DNA of 64,000 bases, from NCBI RefSeq assembly GCF_002224485.1, contig NZ_CP022463.1:2789858-2853857 (forward strand), read 5' to 3'. Of this stretch, positions 17,232 to 27,700 are shown in pieces (the stretch's first letter is position 1; each line of letters opens with the position of its first letter). The DNA comes from Sinomonas sp. R1AF57. GTDB lineage: Bacteria; Actinomycetota; Actinomycetes; Actinomycetales; Micrococcaceae. The notes under the pieces are model-generated. The model was not told the origin of the DNA, ran no database searches, and worked only from the letters and a program-made list of their open reading frames with translations. Position numbers and translations under genes: made by a program.

Positions 17232-17965
17232 TGCTGCACCCAACCTCCACCCAGCCAGCCAAGCCGCGGCGCTTCGGCCGCTACACCGCGACGGACGCGC
17301 TCGCCGTCGTGCTCTACATCGGGCTCCCAGTCGCGGCGGCGATCCTCCCCCTCGAGCAGGTGACGGCCCTGCGGAGCAATCCGCTGGTCGGCTCGTACCT
17401 GCTCAACCTCGGCGTCTACGCGGTGGTGCTCGTCGCAGCCCTCGTTGCCGCGCGGCAGTACGTGGTGCGGGACCTGAGGATCCTCGGCACACGGCCGTGG
17501 TTCACGCTCGGGGTCCTGCCCCTGCTGCTTGTCGCGATGCTCATCGTGACGGTCATCGTCGTGATGCTCGCCGGCGGGATCCGGGAGTCCGTGAACCAGA
17601 CGGGCCTCGAGGACATGACCCGGCAGGTCCCCTGGTACCTCACCGCTCCCCTGCTCGTGCTCATCGGCCCGTTTGTCGAGGAGTACATCTTCCGGCACCT
17701 GATGATCGGCAAGCTGAGCCTCTACCTGAACCGGTGGATCTGCTACGTCCTCTCGGCGGTGCTCTTCGCGGCCCTCCACATCGCCGGGAGGGAGGACATC
17801 ACGTTCCAGTCGCTCGCACCGTACCTTGGTCTAGGCCTTGTCCTCGTGTTCGCGTACGCGTGGACGGCCAACAACCTGATGTTCAGCTACTTCCTGCACG
17901 CCCTGAAGAACCTGCTGTCCGTGGTCGTCATGTACACCGTGGACATCAGTTCCCTGACCCCCTAG
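17231..17965 (+). CDS. CPBP family intramembrane metalloprotease
   Basis: A 244-residue membrane protein with about six to seven helices. It carries the CPBP (Abi/CAAX-like) motifs: EExxxR at E150-E151-R155 (EEYIFRH), a His in ALHIAGRE near 187, and HALKN near 224, which together bind the catalytic metal. Actinobacterial relatives have unknown targets; the family includes prenyl-protein endopeptidases and bacteriocin-immunity proteins. The palindrome 17217-17231 overlaps the start codon, so the transcript may be very short-leadered. The YceI gene follows after 6 bases in the same direction. Confidence 0.85.
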   Translation: MLHPTSTQPAKPRRFGRYTATDALAVVLYIGLPVAAAILPLEQVTALRSNPLVGSYLLNLGVYAVVLVAALVAARQYVVRDLRILGTRPWFTLGVLPLLLVAMLIVTVIVVMLAGGIRESVNQTGLEDMTRQVPWYLTAPLLVLIGPFVEEYIFRHLMIGKLSLYLNRWICYVLSAVLFAALHIAGREDITFQSLAPYLGLGLVLVFAYAWTANNLMFSYFLHALKNLLSVVVMYTVDISSLTP

Positions 17966-17971
17966 GACCCT

Positions 17972-18673
17972 GTGAGCAAGCGCAGACTCTGGATCGTCGT
18001 CGGCCTCTTCGTCATCGTCTTCGGCATCGTCGCCGCCGCCGCGGGACCCCGCCTCTACGCCGCGGCCCAGCCGGAGGCCCGGGATCCGCTCAGCGTCACG
18101 GCGGTAGCCCCGCCGTCGTCCGCTTCCCCGGGCACGACGTCGCGCCCGGCCACCGCGGACAACGGCACCTGGACCGTGGGGACAGGTTCACAGGCCGGGT
18201 ACCGCATCCGCGAGGTCCTCAATGGGGCAGACGTGACCGTCGTCGGCCGGACGGACAAGGTCACTGGCTCGGGGACCGTGGCGGACGGGAAGCTGACGGC
18301 GGCCACCATCGCGGCGGACGCGGCGAGCATCGCCACCGACAACAGCGGCCGCGACAACTACTTCCGCTTCACCGTCATGGCCGCCGGGAAGTACCCGAAC
18401 GCGACCTTCACCCTCACCGGCCCCGTCGCACTGCCGGAGATCGGCGCCTCGCCTGTCGAGGTCACGGCACCGGGGACGCTGGAGCTCGCCGGGAAGAAGC
18501 GCGACGTCACCGTCACGCTGAAGGTGGTGCGGGACGGCGATCGCGTCTCGGCGTCGGGCTCCATCCCCATCGCCGTGCGGGACTACGGCATCGACCCGCC
18601 GAACCTCGGCTTCGTCAAGGTCGAGGACACCGGGCAGGTCGAGTTCCTCGTGAACCTGACTCAGGGCCGCTGA
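17972..18673 (+). CDS. Membrane-anchored YceI family protein
   Basis: A 233-residue protein with one N-terminal membrane helix (residues ~5-27) and an Ala/Pro/Thr linker, followed by a YceI domain from about residue 60: GTWTVGTGSQAGYRIRE at its start, NYFRFTVMAAGKYPNATF in the middle. YceI lipocalin-like barrels bind polyisoprenoids or similar long lipids. GTG 17972 begins 6 bases after the protease stop, so the two genes are likely one operon acting at the cell envelope. A second, soluble YceI gene lies at 32874. Confidence 0.85.
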   Translation: MSKRRLWIVVGLFVIVFGIVAAAAGPRLYAAAQPEARDPLSVTAVAPPSSASPGTTSRPATADNGTWTVGTGSQAGYRIREVLNGADVTVVGRTDKVTGSGTVADGKLTAATIAADAASIATDNSGRDNYFRFTVMAAGKYPNATFTLTGPVALPEIGASPVEVTAPGTLELAGKKRDVTVTLKVVRDGDRVSASGSIPIAVRDYGIDPPNLGFVKVEDTGQVEFLVNLTQGR

Positions 18674-18689
18674 ACCCACCCATTCCCGG

Positions 18690-18707
18690 GCCCCTCGCCT
18701 CAGGGGC
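18690..18707. terminator. Short hairpin between convergent YceI and ABC-F genes
   Basis: GCCCCT (18690-18695) pairs with AGGGGC (18702-18707) around a 6-base loop, between the two convergent stop codons. It is a weak bidirectional terminator candidate. Confidence 0.4.
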
Positions 18708-18714
18708 TGAGCCG

Positions 18715-20430
<1,716 letters not shown>

Positions 20431-20614
20431 GGCTGGCCTCGCTTCGGCGGCTCGCGGGCGCACACAAGTGCCCGGGCGGACTGGGGGACGGGAAGCGTCA
20501 GCGGAGCATGCCTTCAAGAGTCCCGGGCGGCAGGCGGGGTGTCAAGAGCGCTTGCGGACGCCACCTGTCCTCTACCGCCTTCCGCCGTCGCGGCGCCGCC
20601 CCTAGCGTTGGGGC

Positions 20615-21052
20615 ATGGCATACAGGTTCCAGGTGGTCGTGGACAGCCGTGATCCGCACGCCCAGGCAGACTGGTGGGCCGAGACGCTCGGCTGGGCGGT
20701 CGAGCCGAGCGATGAGGACTTCATCCGCCGCATGGTCGAGCAGGGCTTCGCCACCGAAGCCGAGACGACCACCCACAACGGCGTCCTGGTCTGGGCATCG
20801 GCCCAGGCGATCTGCCCGCCGGATCAGGTCGGCCAGCAGGGTCGGCAGCGGTTCCTCTTCCAGACCGTGCCCGAGGGCAAGACGGTCAAGAACCGCGTCC
20901 ACTGGGACGTCCGGCTCGACGGCGACGACAAGGACGAGGTGCGCGCCACGCTTGAGGCCCGCGGCGCCACCTTCCTCTGGAAGGGCAGCGAGGGCCCGAA
21001 TTGGTGGTACACGATGGCGGACCCGGAGGGCAACGAGTTCTGTATCTCGTGA
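20615..21052 (+). CDS. VOC family protein
   Basis: A 145-residue protein of the vicinal-oxygen-chelate (Glyoxalase_6) group. It opens with FQVVVDSRDPHAQADWWAETLGW, has HWDVRLDGDDKDEVRATLEA in the second unit, and ends MADPEGNEFCIS, the usual DPEGN turn. Substrate and metal use are unknown. It is divergent from the ABC-F gene across 184 bases and convergent with lactate dehydrogenase. Confidence 0.82.
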   Translation: MAYRFQVVVDSRDPHAQADWWAETLGWAVEPSDEDFIRRMVEQGFATEAETTTHNGVLVWASAQAICPPDQVGQQGRQRFLFQTVPEGKTVKNRVHWDVRLDGDDKDEVRATLEARGATFLWKGSEGPNWWYTMADPEGNEFCIS

Positions 21053-21107
21053 GCCGGGCCGGCCGGCGGCGGCCCTCAGTGGCCGCGGGCCGCCCCGAGC
21101 CCCGCAG

Positions 21108-22061
21108 TCAGTAGCCCAGCGACCTCGCCGAGGCCCGCAGCGCCTCGGCAGAGCGCGCGAGCCGCGCCAGCTCGCCCTCGTCCATCGGGACCTCGAGGAC
21201 GCGCCGCACTCCCCCGGCACCGACCACCGACGGGAGGCTCAGCGCAACCCCATCGATGTCGTACTGCCCGGACAGGACCGTGGAGACGGGCAGCACCGCG
21301 TCCTCCCGGCCGAGGACCGCCTCGACGATGCGCGCCGCCGAGAGCCCGATGGCGTAGTTCGTGGCCCCCTTGCCTTCGATCACGCGGTAGGCGGCAGTGC
21401 GCACCTCCTGCGCAAGCTCCTCCAGGGCCTCGGGGCTGAAGGCCTTCCCGCCGCCGTCGGCTGCCCAGTCGCGCAGCGGGACGCCGCCGATGGTCGCGCA
21501 GGCCCAGAGCGGGAACTCCGTGTCGCCGTGCTCGCCGACGATGTAGGCGTGCACGGAGGACCGCGAGACCCCGACCCGCTCGCCGAGGAGCCAGCGGAGC
21601 CTCGATGTGTCCAGCACGGTCCCGGATGCGAAGACCCGTCCCGCCGGAAGCCCGGCGATCCGCTGCGCGACGACCGTCAGCACGTCGCACGGGTTGGTCA
21701 CGAGGACGAACACCGCCTCGGGTGAGTGCTCGAGGAGCTGCGGCATGAGCGCCTCGAGGATGCGGGCGTTGGTGCCGGCGAGCTCGAGGCGGGTCTGGCC
21801 CGGCTTCTGCTTGGCGCCGGCGGGGGTCACGACGACGTCGGCCCCCGCCGTGAGCGCGATGTCGGTCCCGCCGGTGATGCTCGAGGCGCCGGTGAACTGG
21901 GTGCCGTGGGCGAGGTCGAGCACCTCGGCATCCACCTTGGCCTGGTCGATGTCGTAGAGCACGACATCGCGGGCCGAGCCGCGGATCAACGCGGCATACG
22001 CGGTCGAGCTCCCCACCGCCCCGGCACCGACCACCACGAGTTTCCCTGCCTGTGCTGCCAT
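21108..22061 (-). CDS. ldh: L-lactate dehydrogenase
   Basis: A 317-residue NAD-dependent dehydrogenase that interconverts pyruvate and L-lactate. The dinucleotide motif VGAGAVGSS is at residues 11-19, the mobile loop [11 protein letters not shown] at 81-91 carries the LDH-type Gln rather than the MDH-type Arg, D151/R154 bind pyruvate, and the catalytic H178 is in GEHGDTEF. A good ribosome site (AAGGGG) precedes ATG 22061. It stands alone, divergent from menB. Confidence 0.93.
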   Translation of the reverse strand: MAAQAGKLVVVGAGAVGSSTAYAALIRGSARDVVLYDIDQAKVDAEVLDLAHGTQFTGASSITGGTDIALTAGADVVVTPAGAKQKPGQTRLELAGTNARILEALMPQLLEHSPEAVFVLVTNPCDVLTVVAQRIAGLPAGRVFASGTVLDTSRLRWLLGERVGVSRSSVHAYIVGEHGDTEFPLWACATIGGVPLRDWAADGGGKAFSPEALEELAQEVRTAAYRVIEGKGATNYAIGLSAARIVEAVLGREDAVLPVSTVLSGQYDIDGVALSLPSVVGAGGVRRVLEVPMDEGELARLARSAEALRASARSLGY

Positions 22062-22138
22062 CCCAGCCCCTTGGGGTCCGTGGCCGCCCGTGCGGCCGAC
22101 TGAGGCCAGCGTAGCGGCCCCGACTAGACTCTCCTCAT

Positions 22139-23101
22139 GTGACCACCTCCGCCGTTCCCGCCCTGCCCGAGAAAGTCTCCGACACCTTCGACCCGACGCA
22201 CTGGCGCGTTGTCGAGGGCTTCGAGCTCGAGGACCTCACGTACCACCGCCAGGTCGAGCGGGACGCGAGCGGCGCCGTCGTGCGCGACCTCCCCGCGGTG
22301 CGGATCGCGTTCAACCGGCCCGAGGTGCGCAACGCCTTCCGCCCGGGCACCGTGGACGAGCTGTACCGTGCGATGGACCACGCGCGCATGACCCCCGACG
22401 TCGCGACCGTGCTCCTGACCGGCAACGGTCCCTCCCCCAAGGACGGCGGCCACGCATTCTGTTCGGGCGGGGACCAGCGGATCCGCGGCCGCGAGGGCTA
22501 CAGGTACGCCTCGGGCGACACCGCCGAGACGATCGACCCGGCGCGCGCCGGGCGCCTGCACATCCTCGAGGTGCAGCGCCTCATGCGGACCATGCCCAAG
22601 GTGGTCATCGCGGTCGTGAACGGATGGGCGGCCGGCGGCGGGCATTCGCTGCACGTCGTCGCCGACCTCACGATCGCGAGCCGCGAGCACGGGAAGTTCA
22701 AGCAGACCGACGCTACTGTCGGCTCCTTCGACGCCGGATACGGCTCGGCGCTGCTGGCCCGCCAGATCGGGCAGAAGCGCGCGCGGGAGATCTTCTTCCT
22801 CGCCCGCGAGTACTCGGCCGAGGACATGGTCGCCATGGGTGCCGTGAACGAGGCCGTGGACCACGCGCGGCTCGAGGAGGTCGCGCTCGGGTACGCGGAG
22901 GACATCGCACGCCAGTCCCCGCAGGCGATCCGCATGCTCAAGTTCGCGTTCAACCTCGCCGACGACGGCCTCGCCGGGCAGCAGGTGTTCGCCGGAGAGG
23001 CCACGCGCATGGCCTACATGACCGACGAGGCCGTCGAGGGCCGGGACGCGTTCCTGCAGAAGCGCGATCCCGACTGGTCCCCCTTCCCTTACTACTTCTG
23101 A
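22139..23101 (+). CDS. menB: 1,4-dihydroxy-2-naphthoyl-CoA synthase
   Basis: A 320-residue crotonase-fold enzyme that closes the second ring of menaquinone. It shows the MenB-specific segments [31 protein letters not shown] and the [24 protein letters not shown] stretch, and the C-terminal [11 protein letters not shown] tail that is diagnostic of MenB. GTG 22139 is the start. It begins the menB-menE-menA run; menE starts 8 bases after its stop. Together with menE and menA it covers the central and membrane steps of menaquinone synthesis. Confidence 0.95.
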   Translation: MTTSAVPALPEKVSDTFDPTHWRVVEGFELEDLTYHRQVERDASGAVVRDLPAVRIAFNRPEVRNAFRPGTVDELYRAMDHARMTPDVATVLLTGNGPSPKDGGHAFCSGGDQRIRGREGYRYASGDTAETIDPARAGRLHILEVQRLMRTMPKVVIAVVNGWAAGGGHSLHVVADLTIASREHGKFKQTDATVGSFDAGYGSALLARQIGQKRAREIFFLAREYSAEDMVAMGAVNEAVDHARLEEVALGYAEDIARQSPQAIRMLKFAFNLADDGLAGQQVFAGEATRMAYMTDEAVEGRDAFLQKRDPDWSPFPYYF

Positions 23102-23109
23102 GGCGCACC

Positions 23110-24282
23110 GTGAACCTGGACCCTGTGCTCAAGGCGCTTGCCGCCGCGCTCGCCGGCGAAGGGCCTGCTGTGGAGTTCGGCCCCTCGGGCCGCCACGACC
23201 CGGCCGCGCACGACGCCGCGTGGCGGCTCTGGCGCCCCACGGAGGCCGCCGCCGACCTCCCCGAGGGGACGGCCGTCGTCGTGCGCACCTCTGGCTCGAC
23301 GGGGGCGCCGAAGGCGACGGCCCTGACCGTCGACGCGCTCGCGGCCTCCTCGATGGCCACGGCGATCCGGCTCAGGGGCGAGGGGCAGTGGCTCGTCGCG
23401 CTTCCCCTCGAGTACGTGGCGGGGGTCCAGGTGCTCGTGCGGTCGCTGTTCGCCGGGACCCGGCCGTGGGCCATGGACCTCACCGGCGGATTCAGACCCG
23501 AGGCGTTCGCGGAGGCCGCGGAGGGCCTCACCGACCCGATCCGCTACACCTCGCTCGTCCCGACGCAGCTCCGCCGACTGCTCGAGGACGGCACGCCGCG
23601 TATCCTCGCCGCCCTGCGCCGTTTCAACGCGGTCCTGCTCGGGGGCGCGGCCATCCCGCCGGGGCTCCTGGACACGGCGCGCGAGGCCGGCGTACGGGTC
23701 GTGACGACGTACGGCTCGGCGGAGACCTGCGGCGGCTGCGTGTACGACGGCGAGCCGCTCGAGGGCGTCGAGGTCCAGCTCGTCGACGGGCGCGTGTGGC
23801 TCGGAGGAGCGGTCGTGGCGGCCGGGTACGTAGGCGACCCGGAGCGCACGGCGGAGCACTTCCGGACCGACGACGACGGCACGCGCTGGTACGTGAGCTC
23901 GGACCTGGGCGAGGTGGACGGGCAGGGCCGCCTCCACATCCTGGGCCGCGCGGACGACGTCGTGATCACCGGCGGCGTCAAGGCCTCCGCCGCGCGCGTG
24001 GCGGCCGAGCTCGAGGCGCTCGACGCCGTGCGCGAGGCCTTCGTCGCAGGGGTGGACGACGCCGAGTGGGGCCAGGCGCTCGCCGCGGCGGTCGTGCTCC
24101 AGCCGGGCGAGGAGGGTGCGCCCGAGGCGGCCCTCGAGGCGGTGCGGGGCGCCGCCGTCGTACGTCTGGGGCGGCTCGCGCCGAAGACGTGGCTCGTGCT
24201 CGCCGAGATCCCGCTCCTGCCCAACGGCAAGCCGGACCGGCAGGCCATCGCCGAGCTCCTCCGGGCGGAGCACCGGGCATGA
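23110..24282 (+). CDS. menE: o-succinylbenzoate-CoA ligase
   Basis: A 390-residue AMP-forming ligase. The adenylation motif is VRTSGSTGAPKATALT, then TTYGSAETCGG, the hinge LGRADDVVITGGVKA and the catalytic Lys in LLPNGKPDRQ near the C-terminus. It is shorter than gamma-proteobacterial MenE (about 450) but of normal actinobacterial length. It activates o-succinylbenzoate for ring closure by MenB, encoded just upstream. GTG 23110 is chosen because it lies 8 bases after the menB stop. Confidence 0.92.
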   Translation: MNLDPVLKALAAALAGEGPAVEFGPSGRHDPAAHDAAWRLWRPTEAAADLPEGTAVVVRTSGSTGAPKATALTVDALAASSMATAIRLRGEGQWLVALPLEYVAGVQVLVRSLFAGTRPWAMDLTGGFRPEAFAEAAEGLTDPIRYTSLVPTQLRRLLEDGTPRILAALRRFNAVLLGGAAIPPGLLDTAREAGVRVVTTYGSAETCGGCVYDGEPLEGVEVQLVDGRVWLGGAVVAAGYVGDPERTAEHFRTDDDGTRWYVSSDLGEVDGQGRLHILGRADDVVITGGVKASAARVAAELEALDAVREAFVAGVDDAEWGQALAAAVVLQPGEEGAPEAALEAVRGAAVVRLGRLAPKTWLVLAEIPLLPNGKPDRQAIAELLRAEHRA

Positions 24283-24335
24283 GGCGCGCCTCCGCCCCCG
24301 CACCCATCAACGACCAACTGCAGAGGATTCAACCC

Positions 24336-25217
24336 GTGGCAACACTCGCCCAATGGATCGCCGGGTCCCGGCCGCGCACGCTGCCGATGGCGGTCGCGCC
24401 CGTCGTGATCGGCAGTGCGGCCGCCTTCGGCCTGGGCGAGTTCAAGCCGGTGAACGCCGTCCTCGCCGCGCTCGTTGCGCTCCTGCTGCAGGTCGGCGTC
24501 AACTACGCCAACGACTACTCCGACGGGATCCGCGGCACCGACGACAACCGTGTGGGCCCCTTCCGGCTCACCGGGTCGAAGGCCGCTGAGCCGGCACAGG
24601 TCAAGCGCGCGGCGTTCATCGCGTTCGGTGCGGCGATGGTCTTCGGGCTGGTCCTCGTGGTCCTGTCCCAGACGTGGTGGCTCCTGCTCGTGGGCCTCGG
24701 CTGCGTCGCGGCGGCCTGGGGGTACACGGGCGGGAAGAACCCGTACGGCTACCTCGGCCTGGGCGACGTGTTCGTGTTCGTGTTCTTCGGCCTCGTCGCG
24801 ACGCTCGGCACCACGTACACGCAGGCGCTGACCCTCAGCCCGTCCGCGTGGATCGGTGCGTTCGGCACGGGGCTCATCGCGGACGCCCTGCTCATGGCCA
24901 ACAACGTCCGGGACATCCCCACGGACCGGGTTTCCGGCAAGCGCACCCTCGCGGTGCGCCTGGGCGACTACCGGTCCCGGCGGGCGTACGTCGGGATGCT
25001 CGGCGTGGCGGTGCTGTCCTCCCTCCTGCTCGTGCCGTGGAACCCGTGGATGCTCATGGTCCTTCTGCTGGTCCCGGCCTGCCTCACTCCCGCGTGGCTG
25101 ATGCTCGGCGGCAAGAAGGGGCCGCGCCTCATCCCGGTCCTCCAGCAGACGGGCTTCATCAACCTCGGCTACGCCGCGCTGTTCTCCCTCGCGATCGTCC
25201 TGGGGACGGTCTTCTAG
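24336..25217 (+). CDS. menA: 1,4-dihydroxy-2-naphthoate polyprenyltransferase
   Basis: A 293-residue UbiA-family membrane enzyme that prenylates dihydroxynaphthoate to demethylmenaquinol. The first Asp-rich motif NYANDYSDGIRGTDD has D60 and D63; the second is ANNVRDIPTDRVSGKRTLAVRLG. About eight hydrophobic helices follow the usual pattern. GTG 24336 matches the conserved start MATLAQWIAGSRPRTLP and has AGAGG nearby; ATG 24279 overlapping the menE stop (ATGA) would add 19 residues and cannot be excluded. A DUF222/HNH gene follows where DUF4229 would be expected. Confidence 0.92.
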   Translation: MATLAQWIAGSRPRTLPMAVAPVVIGSAAAFGLGEFKPVNAVLAALVALLLQVGVNYANDYSDGIRGTDDNRVGPFRLTGSKAAEPAQVKRAAFIAFGAAMVFGLVLVVLSQTWWLLLVGLGCVAAAWGYTGGKNPYGYLGLGDVFVFVFFGLVATLGTTYTQALTLSPSAWIGAFGTGLIADALLMANNVRDIPTDRVSGKRTLAVRLGDYRSRRAYVGMLGVAVLSSLLLVPWNPWMLMVLLLVPACLTPAWLMLGGKKGPRLIPVLQQTGFINLGYAALFSLAIVLGTVF

Positions 25218-25262
25218 CCTGTTCCAGCGAGAACTGTCGTAGCCCTGTTCTAGCCTTTGGTC

Positions 25263-26993
25263 ATGGATGGGGAACGCAGGTTCGAGGTATCGGGGAGGGC
25301 TTCATCGGGCCGGCCGTGGTGGCTCGAGCTCGAGCTCGCCGACACCCGCGAGTCGGAGGCCGCGTGGGCCAGCGCCGACGCTTCCACACCGCCGGAACCA
25401 GAGCCTTGGATGCTCCAGGAGTGGCAACTGCTCGACGATCCCCGGAGCCGACGGGTCAGAGCGCCGAGCCTCGACGAGTCACTCGTCGACCTCGTCGCAG
25501 AGGAGTGTGGCGACGGCGGTGACGACTGCGATAGCAGCGGCGGCACGGACGGCTTTCCGCTCCCGCCTCCTGAGGCAGTTGTCGTGGGACTGCAGGACGA
25601 GGCTGCCGATCTCCTGGTCGCCCGCATCGAGCGGCTGGACCGCGAGGAGTCGGCGCTCTCGGCCCAACGCGCCGCGACCTTGGCCGCCCTCGTCCAATGC
25701 CTCGGCGGCACCTCAGAGGACCCCTTCCGTCGGCTCGACGCACCCACACTCGCCAGCGGCGAGGTCTCCGCGGCGCTCCGGGTCTCCGCCCGCTCAGCCA
25801 AGGCCATGGTCCACGAGGCCCTCGAATTGACGCGCGGCGCCTGGGCACCGGTCTTGGAAGCCATGTCCGCCGGGCGCATCCCGCACCGTCGTGTCCGTGC
25901 GATCCTCGACGCCGCCGTGCCGGTTCCCGCGCAGAACCTCGCCGCTTTCGCCGCCGAGGCGGCGGCCGTTGCCGGCCCCTCCCGCCCCGACGGGACTCTG
26001 GACACGGACAGCGTGCCGAGCCCCGGAGCATTGGGCAGGCGTCTGCGCCGGCTCGCCGAGAAGCACGCCGCTGAGCCCCTCGCTGCCCGGAAGGCCGCGG
26101 CGCTGGAGCGCCGCAAGGTGGACATCGAGCCGGCCGGAGACGGCATGTGCTGGCTCACCGCCTATCTACCCCTTGAGACTGCTGCCGCCATCGACACCCG
26201 TCTCGAGGCCATCGCCGGCTCGCTCGCCTCGCCATGTGAAGCCCGAACCCTCGCCCAGCGCCGGGCCGACGCCTTCGCCGAGCTCCTCGCCGAAGGAGTG
26301 CCGAAGAGCGGCTCCGCAGGCGGCACGCGCACCGAGGTGATCGTGACCATCCCGGCGCGCGTACTCGGGGGTGCCGTCACAACGACGGGATGCACCGACG
26401 GTGGAGTCCGGGAGGCGAGGGGGCGCGGAGAACACGCTCGCGACGACGTCGCAGAGGTCCTCGGCTACGGGGACATCGATGCCGACGCCGCCCGGCTCCT
26501 CGCCGCCCACGCCTCGACCTGGACGTGCATGTGGGTCGATCCGGCCAGCGGCGCGCCGCTCGCCGTAGGGCGTCGACGGTACGCGCCGACAGCAGCGATG
26601 CGTCGCTTCCTGGGCGCACGAGACTGCACGTGCCGCTTCCCCGGCTGCGACAAGCCCGGGGCTGCCGCCGAGGCGGACCACACGCGCGATTGGTCCACGG
26701 GCGGTCCGACGAGCACAGACAATCTCGCCCTGCTCTGTCCGGAACATCACCGGCTCAAGACGCTCGGATACTGGAGAGCGAAACAGGTCGGCCGGGCCGG
26801 AGAGCCGCGACGGGACCCCGCGACGACGGCGGCGGGCATGGGCTCCGGTTCGGGCTCCGGCTCCGGTTCCGGCGGCGCTGCCGCAGCCACCCGAGAGGCG
26901 CGGGGTGGGCCCCCGGGGACGATCGAGTGGACGTCGCCCACGGGTCGGCGCTACCTCACCCGCCCCGAGGCGGATCCGCCGCTGCCCTTCTAG
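25263..26993 (+). CDS. DUF222 domain HNH endonuclease (13E12 repeat type)
   Basis: A 576-residue protein with a long DUF222 domain (about residues 110-450) and a C-terminal HNH nuclease motif: CTCRFPGCDKPG, then EADHTRDWSTGGPTSTDNLALLCPEHHRLK, whose Cys pairs and His/Asn/His residues form the zinc-bound active site. A Ser/Gly repeat near residue 525 is low-complexity. These genes occur in many copies in Micrococcales and correspond to the mycobacterial 13E12 family; they behave as dispersed, possibly mobile repeats, but no function is proven. It interrupts the menA-DUF4229 neighbourhood and is used here as a candidate insertion. Confidence 0.85.
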   Translation: MDGERRFEVSGRASSGRPWWLELELADTRESEAAWASADASTPPEPEPWMLQEWQLLDDPRSRRVRAPSLDESLVDLVAEECGDGGDDCDSSGGTDGFPLPPPEAVVVGLQDEAADLLVARIERLDREESALSAQRAATLAALVQCLGGTSEDPFRRLDAPTLASGEVSAALRVSARSAKAMVHEALELTRGAWAPVLEAMSAGRIPHRRVRAILDAAVPVPAQNLAAFAAEAAAVAGPSRPDGTLDTDSVPSPGALGRRLRRLAEKHAAEPLAARKAAALERRKVDIEPAGDGMCWLTAYLPLETAAAIDTRLEAIAGSLASPCEARTLAQRRADAFAELLAEGVPKSGSAGGTRTEVIVTIPARVLGGAVTTTGCTDGGVREARGRGEHARDDVAEVLGYGDIDADAARLLAAHASTWTCMWVDPASGAPLAVGRRRYAPTAAMRRFLGARDCTCRFPGCDKPGAAAEADHTRDWSTGGPTSTDNLALLCPEHHRLKTLGYWRAKQVGRAGEPRRDPATTAAGMGSGSGSGSGSGGAAAATREARGGPPGTIEWTSPTGRRYLTRPEADPPLPF

Positions 26994-27364
26994 CGGGGCC
27001 CCTGCCCGTCGTTGCCGTCGTCCGTGCGCGGCTGCCTGCGCTCCGAGGTGTCCGAAGACGGGCCGTCGTGGCCGCGCGTCTGCGGACCCGGTTCCTGGGC
27101 GCGCAGCGCCTCATCGGCGGCGTCCTCCGCCGCCGCGTCCTCCACTTCGCGCTTCGTACGGGCCTGCTTCCGGCCGCCGAACACGTCACGCACCTCGGCG
27201 GCTGCCGCGTCGCGCTGCTTGTAGAGGAACAGGTAGTTGATCCCGAACGCAATCAGGACGGCGAACACCGCCGAGAAGATGGGACCGACCCCCAAGGCCA
27301 TGCACACAGCGAACGGGACGACGAACAGGACGGTGCGGATCAGGAAGTACTTGAGGGATGCCAC
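26990..27364 (-). CDS. DUF4229 domain membrane protein
   Basis: A 124-residue protein with two N-terminal helices (residues ~5-48, including FLIRTVLFVVPFAVCMALG) followed by a charged cytoplasmic tail rich in Glu, Ala and Arg. This is the DUF4229 layout found next to menaquinone genes in actinobacteria; its role is unknown. GTG 27364 is the start. It ends overlapping the stop of the HNH gene by 4 bases and is divergent from the PLDc_N gene. Confidence 0.8.
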   Translation of the reverse strand: MASLKYFLIRTVLFVVPFAVCMALGVGPIFSAVFAVLIAFGINYLFLYKQRDAAAAEVRDVFGGRKQARTKREVEDAAAEDAADEALRAQEPGPQTRGHDGPSSDTSERRQPRTDDGNDGQGPR

Positions 27365-27389
27365 TGGACGAGCTTACTAAAATGGCCAT

Positions 27390-27653
27390 ATGCTCCGCGT
27401 TCTCCCCTACCTCCTGGTCTTGGTCTTCTGGCTCTACGGCATGGTGGACTGCGCGCTGAGCGACCGCCGCCAGGTCCGCGGCGGCCTGTCGAAGACCACG
27501 TGGTTCCTCATCTCGGTCCTTCCGGTGGTCGGCATCGTCCTGTGGTTCTTGCTGGGCCGGCCCCGCGGCACGACTCCGCCCCGCGCGGACAAGGGACAGG
27601 GCCGCCGCCCGGTTGCTCCGGACGACGACCCCGACTTCCTGCGCGGCCTCTGA
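27390..27653 (+). CDS. PLDc_N (phospholipase D N-terminal-like) membrane protein
   Basis: An 87-residue protein with two helices (residues ~5-22 and 38-56) and the PLDc_N pattern: LVFWLYGMVDCAL, KTTWFLISVLPVVGIVLWFLLGRPR. The domain occurs alone or before cardiolipin synthases and is thought to be only a membrane anchor. It lies between the menaquinone and cytochrome c-maturation blocks, its usual place in this group of bacteria. It is convergent with ccsB. Confidence 0.83.
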   Translation: MLRVLPYLLVLVFWLYGMVDCALSDRRQVRGGLSKTTWFLISVLPVVGIVLWFLLGRPRGTTPPRADKGQGRRPVAPDDDPDFLRGL

Positions 27654-27700
27654 GGCTCCCGGCACGCGTTCCGGCAGCCCCGATCAGGGCCTGACGACGC

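Noticed and set aside
25218-25262. LexA/SOS box before the HNH gene
   Set aside because: GTTC and GAAC words are present but in the wrong order and spacing for the actinobacterial GAAC-N4-GTTC box.
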